Positions 1-10,096 of a stretch of 64,000 bases of DNA are shown here, piece by piece (the first letter of the stretch is position 1; the number at the start of each line of letters is the position of its first letter). Below the pieces are notes generated by a model, which saw only the letters and a list, made by a program, of their open reading frames with translations, had not been told where the DNA came from and did no database searches. The stretch is from positions 558,001 to 622,000 of the forward strand of contig NZ_CP043318.1 in the NCBI RefSeq assembly GCF_001984825.2, given 5' to 3'. The translations under genes and the position numbers were made by a program. The stretch comes from Enterobacter chengduensis (GTDB taxonomy: Bacteria; Pseudomonadota; Gammaproteobacteria; Enterobacterales; Enterobacteriaceae).

Positions 1-246
<246 letters not shown>

Positions 247-252
247 TTTCTG

Positions 253-799
<547 letters not shown>

Positions 800-828
800 T
801 CGGGCACGGTCCATTAATACGACTTTAA

Positions 829-1290
<462 letters not shown>

Positions 1291-1311
1291 TTTTTTACTC
1301 TGCTCACGTTG

Positions 1312-1340
1312 AAACGCCGGCCTTGTGCCGGCGTTTTGCT
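1312..1340 (+). terminator. Rho-independent terminator of the rpsF operon
   Basis: The arms ACGCCGGC (1314-1321) and GCCGGCGT (1327-1334) form a perfect 8-bp stem with a 5-base loop, followed by a T-rich run. It closes the rpsF-priB-rpsR-rplI transcript ahead of the opposing ytfB gene. Confidence 0.93.
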
Positions 1341-1358
1341 TTTTACCGATCCGGAAGC

Positions 1359-2003
1359 TTAACGCGCCCTGATGAAACTGCCGTCCGGCTGACGGGTAAA
1401 CAGCACCTGTTGTCCATTTCCGGTATCAATCGTTAACCCCGTCACCACACCGCTGGCATTCTGGCGAATCTGTACCATCTGACCATTTTGCAGGTTACTG
1501 AGCGGCTTACCCGCACCTTCCACTTTCGCCATGGCATACACGTCGGTGGGCGGCAGGTTGTGATCGCGGAACAGCTGCGCCAGGGTTTTGCCCGGCTCTA
1601 CGCGATAGGAACGCCACTGTTGCTCAATGCCGGTGGGCTGTTGCGCCTGAGGCTGAGAGGGGGCAGCGGCCTGATCCTGCGGCTGTTCATCCTGAATGGG
1701 TTCTGGCTCAACCGGCGCCACCTGACCCGGATCGTTAGACGGGGTGACGAGCTGCGTCTGCATCGGCTGGGCGTCAGGCTGCGGCCGCGTCTGCGACTGA
1801 ATGTCCAGTTGGGCATTGCGGGTGACGGGGGCGGTATCAACATCATCACCGCCGGAAGGAAGCAGGAAGCCCACAATCACCATCAGCGCGCCAATGATGA
1901 TCCCTCTGCGATGCAGAGGAGGCAGCGGGTCCATGATGCGAAAATTGTCCGGCGCCTGCCAGATTTTCGCCAGGGTAGGTTTCAGTTCAATTCGCCCGGG
2001 CAT
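1359..2003 (-). CDS. ytfB: Cell-division-associated OapA-family protein YtfB
   Basis: The 214-residue protein resembles YtfB, an inner-membrane protein linked to cell division and glycan binding. It has a short cytoplasmic N-terminus with the OapA-type segment (about residues 1-32) and one membrane helix (about 33-50, IIIGALMVIVGFLLP). A Pro/Gln/Glu-rich periplasmic linker follows (about 55-130), then a C-terminal OapA/LysM-like domain with YRVEPGKTLAQLFRDHNLPP. It converges on rplI and is divergent from fklB. Enterobacterial YtfB has about 212 residues, so the length fits. Confidence 0.92.
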   Translation of the reverse strand: MPGRIELKPTLAKIWQAPDNFRIMDPLPPLHRRGIIIGALMVIVGFLLPSGGDDVDTAPVTRNAQLDIQSQTRPQPDAQPMQTQLVTPSNDPGQVAPVEPEPIQDEQPQDQAAAPSQPQAQQPTGIEQQWRSYRVEPGKTLAQLFRDHNLPPTDVYAMAKVEGAGKPLSNLQNGQMVQIRQNASGVVTGLTIDTGNGQQVLFTRQPDGSFIRAR

Positions 2004-2236
2004 GGCACTCCTCCTGCTCCGCGTATTTTTTATCCTGTGCCCCGAAGTATAGTTTGCTAACTGCCTGAACGGCGTAGTAAACCCGACATCCGTGACATCA
2101 GTTCGGGATTAATCCTGGTTATCTCTATTGTTTCTGTTTCGTCGCGGTTTGTCACCTTAACTTCAGACAAAGTTTTACCCATAAGGGCATGGCTGATATG
2201 CTGCCCGCTACTTTAAATGTGATGGAAGGAAAACCC

Positions 2237-2857
2237 ATGACCACCCCGACTTTTGACACTATCGAAGCGCAGGCAAGTTACGGTATCGGCTTGCAGGTAG
2301 GACAGCAGCTGAGCGAATCCGGCCTGGAAGGTCTGTTACCTGAAGCGCTGGTGGCGGGTATCGCTGACGCGCTGGAAGGCAAACAGCCTGCCGTGCCGGT
2401 TGACGTCGTGCACCGCGCGCTGCGTGAAATCCACGAACGTGCTGACGCCGTGCGTCGTGCGCGCTTTGAAGAGATGGCCGCCGAAGGTGTGAAATATCTG
2501 GAAGAGAACCGCGAGCGTGAAGGCGTGAACAGCACCGAATCCGGCCTGCAGTTCCGCGTGATCAACCAGGGCGACGGCGCTATCCCGGCGCGTACCGACC
2601 ACGTTCGCGTACACTACACCGGCAAGCTGATCGACGGTACCGTGTTCGACAGCTCCGTAGCGCGCGGCGAGCCGGCAGAGTTCCCGGTCAACGGCGTTAT
2701 CGCAGGCTGGATCGAAGCGCTGACTCTGATGCCGGTGGGTTCCAAATGGGAGCTGACCATCCCGCACAACCTGGCCTACGGCGAGCGCGGCGCTGGCGCG
2801 TCCATCCCGCCATTCAGCACCCTGGTGTTTGAAGTCGAGCTGCTGGAAATCCTGTAA
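2237..2857 (+). CDS. fklB: FKBP-type peptidyl-prolyl isomerase FklB (FKBP22)
   Basis: FklB catalyses cis-trans isomerisation of prolyl bonds. It is a V-shaped dimer with an N-terminal dimerisation domain (about residues 1-90) and a C-terminal FKBP domain ([18 protein letters not shown], then [25 protein letters not shown]). The start at 2237 gives 206 residues, equal to E. coli FklB, and has AAGGA 7 bases upstream. An in-frame ATG at 2189 would add 16 residues with no family support. The gene diverges from ytfB across about 230 bases. Confidence 0.95.
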   Translation: MTTPTFDTIEAQASYGIGLQVGQQLSESGLEGLLPEALVAGIADALEGKQPAVPVDVVHRALREIHERADAVRRARFEEMAAEGVKYLEENREREGVNSTESGLQFRVINQGDGAIPARTDHVRVHYTGKLIDGTVFDSSVARGEPAEFPVNGVIAGWIEALTLMPVGSKWELTIPHNLAYGERGAGASIPPFSTLVFEVELLEIL

Positions 2858-3167
2858 TCGATTTTTCTTATTTCCTCTCCCCGCATGGGGAGAGGAAAAT
2901 AGCGTTAAAACCTATAGTTACGGCGCAATCAACATTTTATCTTGCAAACGAAACTGTTGCGTGTATTTTTGTGAGCTGTTTCGCGCTGTATGAGTGATAT
3001 GACACTCACTTTCAACATATTATTAACATAATATCTAAATCATAGTATTCATCCCGCCGATTCTTACCTAATATCGATTAGCCCTTACAGGGAACGTCAT
3101 CTTTTGACGTATTTAAAGGCCAGAAGAGCCTTAACAACACAGACAGGCATAAACAGGAAAATATCAC
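2858..3167. other. fklB-cycA intergenic region
   Basis: These 310 bases hold no gene. They contain a hairpin just after fklB (2874-2895), an AT-rich stretch (about 3010-3075) and the cycA leader. The leader has a CA-rich AACAACACAG segment (about 3133-3142) shortly before the start codon, which resembles the unstructured motif that the small RNA GcvB pairs with in amino-acid transporter mRNAs. GcvB control of cycA is known in E. coli; here it is inferred only. Confidence 0.5.
2874..2895. repeat. Palindromic CCTCTCCCC hairpin, probable terminator or short repeat copy
   Basis: CCTCTCCCC (2874-2882) and GGGGAGAGG (2887-2895) form a perfect 9-bp stem with a 4-base loop. T-rich sequence lies before it and A-rich sequence after it, which lengthens the stem but leaves no clear T-tract on either strand. 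The arm sequence is the core of the larger CCCTCACCC...GGGTGAGGG repeats elsewhere in the window, so this may be a half copy. Confidence 0.7.
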
Positions 3168-4577
3168 ATGGTAGATCAGGTCAAAGTCGTCGCCGGCGAA
3201 GAGGCGTCGTCTGAACAGTCGCTACGGCGCAATCTCACAAACCGTCATATTCAGCTTATTGCGATTGGGGGTGCCATCGGTACCGGGCTGTTTATGGGGT
3301 CAGGCAAAACCATCAGTCTCGCCGGGCCGTCAATCATATTCGTTTATATGATTATCGGTTTTATGCTGTTCTTCGTGATGCGTGCGATGGGTGAACTGCT
3401 GCTCTCGAACCTCGAATACAAATCCTTCAGCGACTTCGCGTCTGACCTGCTCGGGCCGTGGGCGGGCTATTTCACCGGCTGGACCTACTGGTTCTGCTGG
3501 GTCGTTACCGGCATGGCGGACGTCGTGGCGATTACCGCCTACGCGCAGTTCTGGTTCCCGGGGCTGTCGGACTGGGTCGCCTCGCTGGCGGTCATCGTTC
3601 TGCTGCTGAGCCTTAACCTCGCCACCGTTAAAATGTTCGGCGAGATGGAGTTCTGGTTCGCGATGATCAAAATCGTGGCCATTGTCGGCCTCATCGTCGT
3701 GGGCCTGGTGATGGTGCTCACCCACTTCCAGTCGCCAACCGGCGTTCAGGCGTCGTTTACCCATCTGTGGAATGACGGCGGCTGGTTCCCGAAGGGCATC
3801 AGCGGCTTCTTTGCCGGCTTCCAGATTGCGGTGTTCGCGTTTGTGGGGATTGAGCTTGTCGGAACGACCGCTGCGGAAACCAAAGATCCGGAGAAGTCCC
3901 TCCCGCGCGCCATCAACTCTATTCCGGTGCGTATCATCATGTTCTACGTCTTCGCGCTGATCATCATCATGTCCGTGACGCCGTGGAGTTCGGTGGTGCC
4001 AAGCAAGAGCCCGTTCGTTGAGCTGTTCGTGCTGGTAGGCCTGCCTGCCGCCGCGAGCCTGATTAACTTCGTGGTGCTGACCTCTGCTGCCTCGTCTGCC
4101 AACAGCGGCGTATTCTCCACCAGCCGTATGCTGTTTGGCCTTGCGCAGGAAGGCGTGGCGCCGAGCGCGTTCGCCAAGCTCTCTAAGCGTGCGGTACCGG
4201 CAAAAGGGTTGACCTTCTCCTGCATGTGCCTGCTGGGCGGCGTGGTGATGCTTTACGTGAACCCAAGCGTGATTGGCGCCTTCACCATGATTACCACGGT
4301 CTCTGCGATCCTGTTTATGTTCGTCTGGACCATCATCCTCTGTTCATACCTGGTGTACCGCAAGCAGCGCCCACACCTGCATGAGAAGTCGATCTACAAG
4401 ATGCCGCTGGGCAAGCTGATGTGCTGGGTGTGCATGGCGTTCTTCGTCTTCGTGCTGGTGCTGCTGACGCTGGAAGATGATACCCGTCAGGCGCTGATCG
4501 TTACGCCGCTGTGGTTTATCGCGCTGGGGCTGGGCTGGGTGTTTATCGGTAAGAAACGGATGGCAGGCATGCGTTAA
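3168..4577 (+). CDS. cycA: D-serine/D-alanine/glycine:H+ symporter CycA
   Basis: CycA is an inner-membrane amino-acid permease of the APC superfamily that imports glycine, D-alanine, D-serine and D-cycloserine with protons. The 469-residue product is nearly identical to the E. coli protein. It has the AAT-family N-terminal motif (NRHIQLIAIGGAIGTGLF), about 12 hydrophobic helices, and the ETKDPEKSLPRAINSIP loop after helix 6. It is monocistronic and ends beside a BIME that also works as a terminator. Confidence 0.96.
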   Translation: MVDQVKVVAGEEASSEQSLRRNLTNRHIQLIAIGGAIGTGLFMGSGKTISLAGPSIIFVYMIIGFMLFFVMRAMGELLLSNLEYKSFSDFASDLLGPWAGYFTGWTYWFCWVVTGMADVVAITAYAQFWFPGLSDWVASLAVIVLLLSLNLATVKMFGEMEFWFAMIKIVAIVGLIVVGLVMVLTHFQSPTGVQASFTHLWNDGGWFPKGISGFFAGFQIAVFAFVGIELVGTTAAETKDPEKSLPRAINSIPVRIIMFYVFALIIIMSVTPWSSVVPSKSPFVELFVLVGLPAAASLINFVVLTSAASSANSGVFSTSRMLFGLAQEGVAPSAFAKLSKRAVPAKGLTFSCMCLLGGVVMLYVNPSVIGAFTMITTVSAILFMFVWTIILCSYLVYRKQRPHLHEKSIYKMPLGKLMCWVCMAFFVFVLVLLTLEDDTRQALIVTPLWFIALGLGWVFIGKKRMAGMR

Positions 4578-4584
4578 GCATGTT

Positions 4585-4663
4585 GCCGGGTGGCGCTTAC
4601 GCTTACCCGGCCTACGTTCGAGGACGTTGCAGGCCCGGTAAGCGTGAGCGCCACCGGGCTTTT
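4585..4663. repeat. REP pair (BIME) between cycA and ytfE, ending in a terminator
   Basis: Two inverted REP-like units face each other: GCCGGGTGGCGCTTACGC starts at 4585, and GTAAGCGTGAGCGCCACCGGGC ends at 4659. They can fold into one long stem. The second unit is followed by a run of T, so on the plus strand it can end cycA transcripts. This is the classic enterobacterial REP arrangement; related copies lie at 7225 and 53532. Confidence 0.88.
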
Positions 4664-5326
4664 TTATTCCCCCGCTAATGCCCGCGGAAACAGAACGTTA
4701 TTCTCAAGACTGATGTGTTCCATCAGGTCGTCGATCGTCTCGTTAATGCCGTTGTACATTGCTTTCCACGTCGTGCACGCCTCTGGCGGCGGCGTGACGT
4801 TGTTGGTGATGTGTTTGATCACTTCCAGCAGTTCGCCCGCGTCATCGTGCTCGCGTTCCATCACGCTAATCGGCCCCATCGCCTGGCTGCCCATTCCCTG
4901 TTTAATCATCGGGAAGAGGATCTGCTCTTCCTTCATCATGTGGCTGGAAAGCTCTTCGTGCAGCAGGGTCAGGTACTTCGCCAGACCGCGCGGAACGGAA
5001 GGTTTGTCGGCGTGAACGCGCTCGACCTTGGTCGCCTGCAGGATCAGCTCCGGCAGTTGCTCCCGGTGGCGGTCGTGGTATCGCACGATGATGCGATCGA
5101 TGATGTCCGCGAGCGGAGCGGTTCGCCAGTCTTTGTCGACGGGCTGCCCGACAAGCTGCGCCAGCTCGGCTTCAATCACCTCAACGTCCAGTTCCTTGCG
5201 TGAGGCCGCACGCGTCAGGGTTTGCTTACCGCCGCAGCAGTAATCCATATCGTACTTACGGAACAGCGCAGAAGCGCGAGGAATGGAGAGCGCCAGCTCG
5301 CCAAGGGGTTGGTCGCGAAAGGCCAT
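4664..5326 (-). CDS. ytfE: Iron-sulfur cluster repair protein YtfE (RIC)
   Basis: YtfE is a di-iron protein that repairs iron-sulfur clusters damaged by nitric oxide or oxidants. The 220 residues match the E. coli length. The N-terminal ScdA domain carries the Cys30-Cys31 pair (DYCCGGK). The C-terminal hemerythrin-like domain supplies His/Glu ligands in [25 protein letters not shown] and MEHISLEN. It is transcribed alone toward cycA. An excellent NsrR operator lies just upstream, matching its known induction by nitric oxide. Confidence 0.97.
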   Translation of the reverse strand: MAFRDQPLGELALSIPRASALFRKYDMDYCCGGKQTLTRAASRKELDVEVIEAELAQLVGQPVDKDWRTAPLADIIDRIIVRYHDRHREQLPELILQATKVERVHADKPSVPRGLAKYLTLLHEELSSHMMKEEQILFPMIKQGMGSQAMGPISVMEREHDDAGELLEVIKHITNNVTPPPEACTTWKAMYNGINETIDDLMEHISLENNVLFPRALAGE

Positions 5327-5352
5327 AGCAGTTACCTCGTCATCAAGAATAT

Positions 5353-5375
5353 AAGATGCATATTAAATGCATCTT
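5353..5375 (-). promoter_or_regulatory. NsrR operator of ytfE
   Basis: The arms AAGATGCATAT (5353-5363) and AAATGCATCTT (5365-5375) are separated by one T. This is the 11-1-11 arrangement of the NsrR consensus, with 8 of 11 positions in perfect dyad (AAGATGCA/TGCATCTT). It sits 27 bases upstream of the ytfE start. NsrR is the nitric-oxide-sensing repressor of ytfE in E. coli and Salmonella. Confidence 0.9.
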
Positions 5376-5505
5376 TAAGGCGGCGCTATAACCCTTTAGA
5401 GGGAAGGGAAAAAATGTGAGGCAGATCACGTAAAAAATATTCGGTTTAACGCTCTGAATGGACTCAGGAAAGTGGTTTAGAAACTTTTTAAAGGTGGAGA
5501 AACAG

Positions 5506-5532
5506 TAAACAACCCGCTGCGCCTGCCGATAT
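5506..5532 (+). promoter_or_regulatory. Sigma-28 (FliA) promoter of the first chemoreceptor gene
   Basis: TAAACAAC (5506-5513), an 11-base spacer and GCCGATAT (5525-5532) match the flagellar sigma-28 consensus TAAAGTTT-N11-GCCGATAA at 12 of 16 positions, with the spacing exact. The element lies 40 bases before the start codon, which places this receptor in the late flagellar class. Confidence 0.9.
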
Positions 5533-5571
5533 ATCCACGTCAGACAAACCTGCATATAACAAAGGCAACGC

Positions 5572-7221
5572 ATGTTTAAACGTATAAAAGTCATTACCCT
5601 TCTGATTTCGGTACTGCTTGCGCTCGGCATCATGCAAGTGATTTCCGCCGGTATCTTTATCAACGCGCTGAATAACGATAAAAACAACTTCACCGTATCG
5701 CAGCTCTCCAGCCAGAACGTGGCGGAGTTTACCGATGCGTGGATCAGCCTGAACCAGGCGCGCGTTACCCTGAACCGTGGGATGCTGCGTCTGCAGAGCA
5801 GCATGGCCTCTCAAATTAACGGCGGTCAGCTGAACGAGCTGGTGACCACGGCGAAAAACCTGCTGGCTGAAGCCCAGGTCCATTACGATAAATACTATGC
5901 CTTACCGGACACGCCGGGCATGGATGAGAACCTGACGAATCAGCTTGAAGAGCAGTACCGCATTTACTCTGCAACGCTGACGCAAATGAACGTTCTGCTG
6001 AGCCAGGGCAATCTGGAAGATATGTTCAAGCAGAATGCCGAACAAAAGCAAAACGCGATGCAGAAGGTTTATCGTGAATGGCGTGAAGCGCAGGCCGCGC
6101 TCACCGATAAAGGCATTCGGGATAACGAAAGCGATTACAAGCACATCCTGTGGATCCTCTCTGCGGTGATGCTGCTGGTGATTGCGGTGATTATCTCCAG
6201 CTGGGTCGCCATGCGCCGCGTGCTGCTGCTGCCGCTGGAGGAGGTGATTAACCATATTCGCGCCATTGCGGCAGGGGATTTAACCCAGCCGATTCAGGCA
6301 GAAGGTAAAAATGAAATGGCCCTCCTGGCGCGCAACGTGCAGGAGATGCAAACCTCGCTGGCGAACACCGTGGGCGTGGTGCGTGAAGGTGCCGATACCA
6401 TCTACACCGGAGCCGGTGAAATCTCCGCGGGCAGCAACGATCTCTCTTCCCGTACCGAGCAGCAGGCCGCCTCTCTGGAAGAGACGGCAGCCAGCATGGA
6501 GCAGCTGACGGCCACCGTGAAGCAAAACGCCGATAACGCGCGTCAGGCTTCGCGTCTGGCGCTGGACGCCTCCTCAACGGCGAAGAAGGGCGGTAACGTG
6601 GTGGAAGGCGTGGTGCGCACAATGGACGAAATTGCCACCAGCTCCAGCAAAATCGCGCAAATTACTAACGTGATCGACGGCATTGCCTTCCAGACTAACA
6701 TTCTGGCGCTGAACGCGGCGGTGGAAGCGGCGCGCGCGGGCGAGCAGGGGCGTGGCTTTGCGGTGGTGGCAGGGGAAGTGCGTACCCTTGCCCAGCGCAG
6801 CGCCCAGGCGGCGAAAGAGATCAAGGCGCTGATCGACGATTCCGGCGAACGCGTGAACGCGGGCTCGCAGCTAGTTAACGAAGCCGGGGCGACGATGGCA
6901 GAGATCGTCAATGCGGTCACGCGCGTCACCGACATCATGGGCGAAATTGCCTCGGCCTCTGACGAGCAGAGCCGCGGTATCGACCAGGTAGGCCAGGCGG
7001 TAGCCGAGATGGATCGCGTGACCCAGCAGAACGCCTCGCTGGTGGAGGAGTCTGCCGCGGCGGCAGCGGCGCTGGAAGATCAGGCTGCACGCCTGAACGA
7101 CGCGGTGGCGGTGTTCAAAATTACCCGCAACCAGGCGGTTAAAGCCGCGCCGGTGAAAACCTATGTGCCAAAAGCGCAGGCCGTAGCGGCGGCGTCTGAA
7201 GGGAACTGGGAGACGTTTTAA
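5572..7221 (+). CDS. Methyl-accepting chemotaxis protein, Tsr/Tar-like, with NWETF tail
   Basis: This 549-residue chemoreceptor has an N-terminal membrane helix (about 7-30), a periplasmic four-helix ligand domain, a second helix (about 191-213), a HAMP domain (about 214-266) and a cytoplasmic coiled-coil hairpin. The hairpin tip IDGIAFQTNILALNAA is universal. The C-terminal NWETF is the tether for CheR and CheB found on high-abundance receptors. Arg64, Asn68, Arg69, Arg73 and Phe152 of the Tsr amino-acid pocket are kept at the same numbers. Residues 151 and 156 are Met and Ala instead of Phe and Thr, so the ligand may not be serine. E. coli K-12 has no receptor at this place. Confidence 0.95.
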   Translation: MFKRIKVITLLISVLLALGIMQVISAGIFINALNNDKNNFTVSQLSSQNVAEFTDAWISLNQARVTLNRGMLRLQSSMASQINGGQLNELVTTAKNLLAEAQVHYDKYYALPDTPGMDENLTNQLEEQYRIYSATLTQMNVLLSQGNLEDMFKQNAEQKQNAMQKVYREWREAQAALTDKGIRDNESDYKHILWILSAVMLLVIAVIISSWVAMRRVLLLPLEEVINHIRAIAAGDLTQPIQAEGKNEMALLARNVQEMQTSLANTVGVVREGADTIYTGAGEISAGSNDLSSRTEQQAASLEETAASMEQLTATVKQNADNARQASRLALDASSTAKKGGNVVEGVVRTMDEIATSSSKIAQITNVIDGIAFQTNILALNAAVEAARAGEQGRGFAVVAGEVRTLAQRSAQAAKEIKALIDDSGERVNAGSQLVNEAGATMAEIVNAVTRVTDIMGEIASASDEQSRGIDQVGQAVAEMDRVTQQNASLVEESAAAAAALEDQAARLNDAVAVFKITRNQAVKAAPVKTYVPKAQAVAAASEGNWETF

Positions 7222-7224
7222 GGG

Positions 7225-7297
7225 CTTGCCCGGTGGCGGCTACGCCTTACCGGGCCTACGGTTTTGTAGGCCCTGCAAGCGCAGCGCCGCTGGGCAA
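7225..7297. repeat. REP pair (BIME) between the chemoreceptor gene and ytfF
   Basis: A REP-like unit (CCCGGTGGCGGCTACGCCTT, from 7229) is followed by CGGGCCTACGGTTTTGTAGGCC and a second, more diverged inverted unit reaching about 7297. It is the same family as the copies at 4585 and 53532 and lies between convergent genes. Confidence 0.8.
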
Positions 7298-7300
7298 CGC

Positions 7301-8266
7301 TCACACCTCCGATGCCGGAACAACCCTCGGTTTTTCCGGCTTCGCTCTTACCGCCATCACCACCCCCACCACCAGCAGCGCGATCCCGCAGGCCGTGAAG
7401 AGCGGCGGCACGCTCTGGCGCATCAGGAAGGTATAAAGCAGCCCGGCCAGGGTTTCGAAAACGATCAGCGGCCCCAGGATCACCGTCGGCAGCTTCTGGC
7501 TGGCCACGTTCCAGCACAGCGCGCCCACCCAGGAACACAGCACCGCAATCGCCACCATCAGGCCAATAAACACCCACGGTCTCGGCCCGAAGGGCTGGGC
7601 GAAGTCCGGGTGCTGATGGCCCAGCCAGAGGCATGCGCCGAGATACCCCACGACTGAAACGGGCAGCGTGACCAGCGCCTGCGCCGTTGCCCACATCATC
7701 GGGTGCTTGTCCGGGTTCTCCCGCAGCCAGCGCGCGTTGCGCAGGGCATACCATGCCCAGCACGCCACGGAAATGAACGCCAGCACAATGCCGGAGCCGT
7801 AACGCCACGGGTCAACGTCTGCCTGCCCGTGACGCAGCTCGGCAATATTGACGCATACCAGCCCCACGGCGGTGCAGATCAGCGCTGGGGCCATTTTTGC
7901 CCACGGCAGTTTGCCATCGCGGTGGCTATAGAGCAGGTTAGCAAAGACGGGGATGACGACCGGCAGCGTGCCGATGATCATGGTCGATACCGGCGCGCCG
8001 GTACGCTGAATAGCACTCGCGAGGCAAACGTAATAGATAAGATTGCCCATCATGGTCAGCGCCAGCGCGGTCACCCAGTCCTGACGGCTGAGCTGACGCA
8101 GGCGCGCGCGTCCCAGCCACGCAAGAGGCAGGGCAATCAGCCCCAGCGCCAGATAGCGCCCGGTCGACTGCAGTATTGCCGGGTACTCCGGCACAATCAG
8201 CGGGCCGACAAAAATCAGCCCCCACATCATCCCGGCCAGCAGGGCATACAACACACCACTAATCAT
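7301..8266 (-). CDS. ytfF: EamA-family inner-membrane transporter YtfF
   Basis: The 321-residue protein has about ten hydrophobic helices in two EamA/DMT halves and aligns closely with E. coli YtfF from the start (MISGVLYALLAGMMWGLIF) to the tail (VRAKPEKP). Substrate and direction are unknown; DMT proteins are usually metabolite exporters. The AraC-type gene lies 75 bases upstream on the same strand and may be co-transcribed or control it. Identity is sure, function is not. Confidence 0.9.
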   Translation of the reverse strand: MISGVLYALLAGMMWGLIFVGPLIVPEYPAILQSTGRYLALGLIALPLAWLGRARLRQLSRQDWVTALALTMMGNLIYYVCLASAIQRTGAPVSTMIIGTLPVVIPVFANLLYSHRDGKLPWAKMAPALICTAVGLVCVNIAELRHGQADVDPWRYGSGIVLAFISVACWAWYALRNARWLRENPDKHPMMWATAQALVTLPVSVVGYLGACLWLGHQHPDFAQPFGPRPWVFIGLMVAIAVLCSWVGALCWNVASQKLPTVILGPLIVFETLAGLLYTFLMRQSVPPLFTACGIALLVVGVVMAVRAKPEKPRVVPASEV

Positions 8267-8341
8267 TTTTCCACCTACAGATATTTATGCTGTATGGAGT
8301 GTAGGAGGGGGAAATGCGCGCGTATTGTATGAGGTTGCGCA

Positions 8342-9166
8342 TTAGCGCCGGATGACCTGCTTCTGGTAACGCACGGGGGTAATGCCGTAGCGGCGGGTAA
8401 ACGCACGGGTCAGGTGCGACTGGTCGGTCAGCCCGGTCGCGGCAGCCACTTCGGCAGCGGGCATGCCGTGGGTGAGGAACGCTTTGGCGCGCCACAGGCG
8501 AATGGCCATCAGCATCTGGTGCGGCGTCACGTGAAAATGGGCTTTGAACTGGCGCTGGAAATGGTACGGGCTGAGCGACACGACGCGGGCCAGCTCGTCC
8601 AGCGTCAGGGCGTGCATGTAGTTGTCGTGCAGATACTCACGGACCCGTTCGAAGCGGTGCGCGCCTTCCAGAACCACCGGCGCGTGATGGGCAAACGGCC
8701 GGAAGGTCTCGATCAAATCCAGCAGTAATCCCTTTTGCGCAAGCGGATCGTCCGTGTGCCACAGGCCGTAAATGAGCCTGCCGATCTGCTGCGAGCGCAG
8801 CGGGTCATGACGGGTTACCTCGCTGAACCACCAGTCCCGGAGGCCGGTCACCTCTTCCAGCAGATCGGGTTCGATATAGACCATCCGATAGCGCCAGCCG
8901 CCTTCGGTGGCGGATTCGCCGGTATGGATTTCGTCCGGGTTCATGGTGACGACGGATTTTTCCGCCGCGAGATGCAGGGTACCGCGGTAGCGAAAGCGTT
9001 CGGCACCGGTTTCAATCGTGCCGATCCCGAAGGCTTCATGGGTATGGGGCTCAAAGGCGTAGTCAGAGATATGCGCGTGATACAGCTCCAGGCCCGGCAG
9101 CTGCGCCAGATGGCGAAAGCGCGCGCTGTCTCTCTCATCAATAAACTGTTCCGGTACGCCTTGCAC
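8342..9166 (-). CDS. AraC-family transcriptional regulator
   Basis: The 274-residue protein has an N-terminal cupin-type effector domain (HTHEAFGIGTIETG, residues about 41-55) and a C-terminal double helix-turn-helix (about 175-274; LTLDELARVVSLSPYHFQRQFK, then ATGLTDQSHLTRAFTRRYGITPVRY). The start is GTG at 9166, supported by TAAGGAGG 6 bases upstream. It lies between qorB and ytfF on the same strand, 75 bases before ytfF; E. coli K-12 lacks it here. AraC proteins beside exporters often control that exporter, so ytfF is the likely target, which is inference. Confidence 0.88.
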   Translation of the reverse strand: MQGVPEQFIDERDSARFRHLAQLPGLELYHAHISDYAFEPHTHEAFGIGTIETGAERFRYRGTLHLAAEKSVVTMNPDEIHTGESATEGGWRYRMVYIEPDLLEEVTGLRDWWFSEVTRHDPLRSQQIGRLIYGLWHTDDPLAQKGLLLDLIETFRPFAHHAPVVLEGAHRFERVREYLHDNYMHALTLDELARVVSLSPYHFQRQFKAHFHVTPHQMLMAIRLWRAKAFLTHGMPAAEVAAATGLTDQSHLTRAFTRRYGITPVRYQKQVIRR

Positions 9167-9247
9167 GGTGAGCCTCCTTACGGGTCATCGCTTCATTATC
9201 AGAGATGACCCGCAGGGATGCCACAAAAAATAACCAATTCGTAACAA

Positions 9248-10096
9248 TTACAGGATGGCGTTGACGCTCTCCGCCAGCGGGGTGGTCGGACGGCCAATCA
9301 GCCCGCTCAGGGTACGGCTGTCGTCAAAGAGACCCCCTTTGGACGCACCGACGTCGGAGTCCGCCAGCATATCTGCCAGCCCGGCAGGCAAGCCGACGCT
9401 TTTCAGGGCGGCGGCAAAATCCGCTTCGCTGAGATTCTGGTAGGTCACCGGCTTCCCGCTCTGTTTGCTGAGTTCAGCCGCCAGCTCGCTCAGCGTCCAG
9501 CCGCGATCGCCCGCCAGTTCATACACCTTGCCCGCATGGCCCTCTTCCGCAATCACCTTAGCTGCCGCTGCGGCATAGTCTGCACGGGTTGCAGAGGCAA
9601 TTTTGCCTTCGCCTGCCGCACCAATAAACACGCCGTGCTCAATCGCCGGTGGCGCGCTCGCCAGGTAGTTTTCGGTATACCAGCCGTTGCGCAGCAGGGC
9701 ATACGGAATGCCGGATGCCGCCAGCGCTTTTTCAGTGTCAACGTGTTCAACGTGCAGACCAAGCGGTGATTTATCCGCATGCAGCAGGCTGGTGTAGGCG
9801 ATAAATTTCACGCCTGCCGCTTTGGCGGCGTTAATCACGTTCTGGTGCTGGGTTGCGCGCTGCCCGACTTCGCTGGAGGAGATCAGCAGCAGCTTATCCA
9901 CGCCGCTCAGCGCGGCGGTGAAGGCGGCTTGGTCCGTGTAGTCCGCCTGACGAACCACAAGCCCCTCCTGGCTCAGGGCCTGCGCCTTCGCCGGGTTACG
10001 GACGATGGCCACAATCTGGCTGGCCGGAACGGTTTTCAACAGCTGTTCGATAACGAGATGGCCAAGCTGGCCGGTAGCGCCGGTAATCGCGATCAT
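9248..10096 (-). CDS. qorB: NAD(P)-binding quinone oxidoreductase QorB
   Basis: QorB (YtfG) is an NADPH-dependent quinone reductase of the atypical SDR/NmrA type. The 282 residues start MIAITGATGQLGH, which carries the GxxGxxG nucleotide motif. A ribosome-binding site (GAAGGAG) supports the start at 10096 rather than an upstream in-frame codon at 10144. The sequence follows E. coli QorB, including the VKFIAYTSLLHAD and LADMLADSDVGASKGGLFDDS stretches. It diverges from qorR, the presumed regulator. Confidence 0.93.
   Translation of the reverse strand: MIAITGATGQLGHLVIEQLLKTVPASQIVAIVRNPAKAQALSQEGLVVRQADYTDQAAFTAALSGVDKLLLISSSEVGQRATQHQNVINAAKAAGVKFIAYTSLLHADKSPLGLHVEHVDTEKALAASGIPYALLRNGWYTENYLASAPPAIEHGVFIGAAGEGKIASATRADYAAAAAKVIAEEGHAGKVYELAGDRGWTLSELAAELSKQSGKPVTYQNLSEADFAAALKSVGLPAGLADMLADSDVGASKGGLFDDSRTLSGLIGRPTTPLAESVNAIL

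Noticed and set aside
2189..2236. Longer N-terminus for FklB
   Set aside because: The family starts at [12 protein letters not shown], and a good ribosome-binding site lies before 2237.
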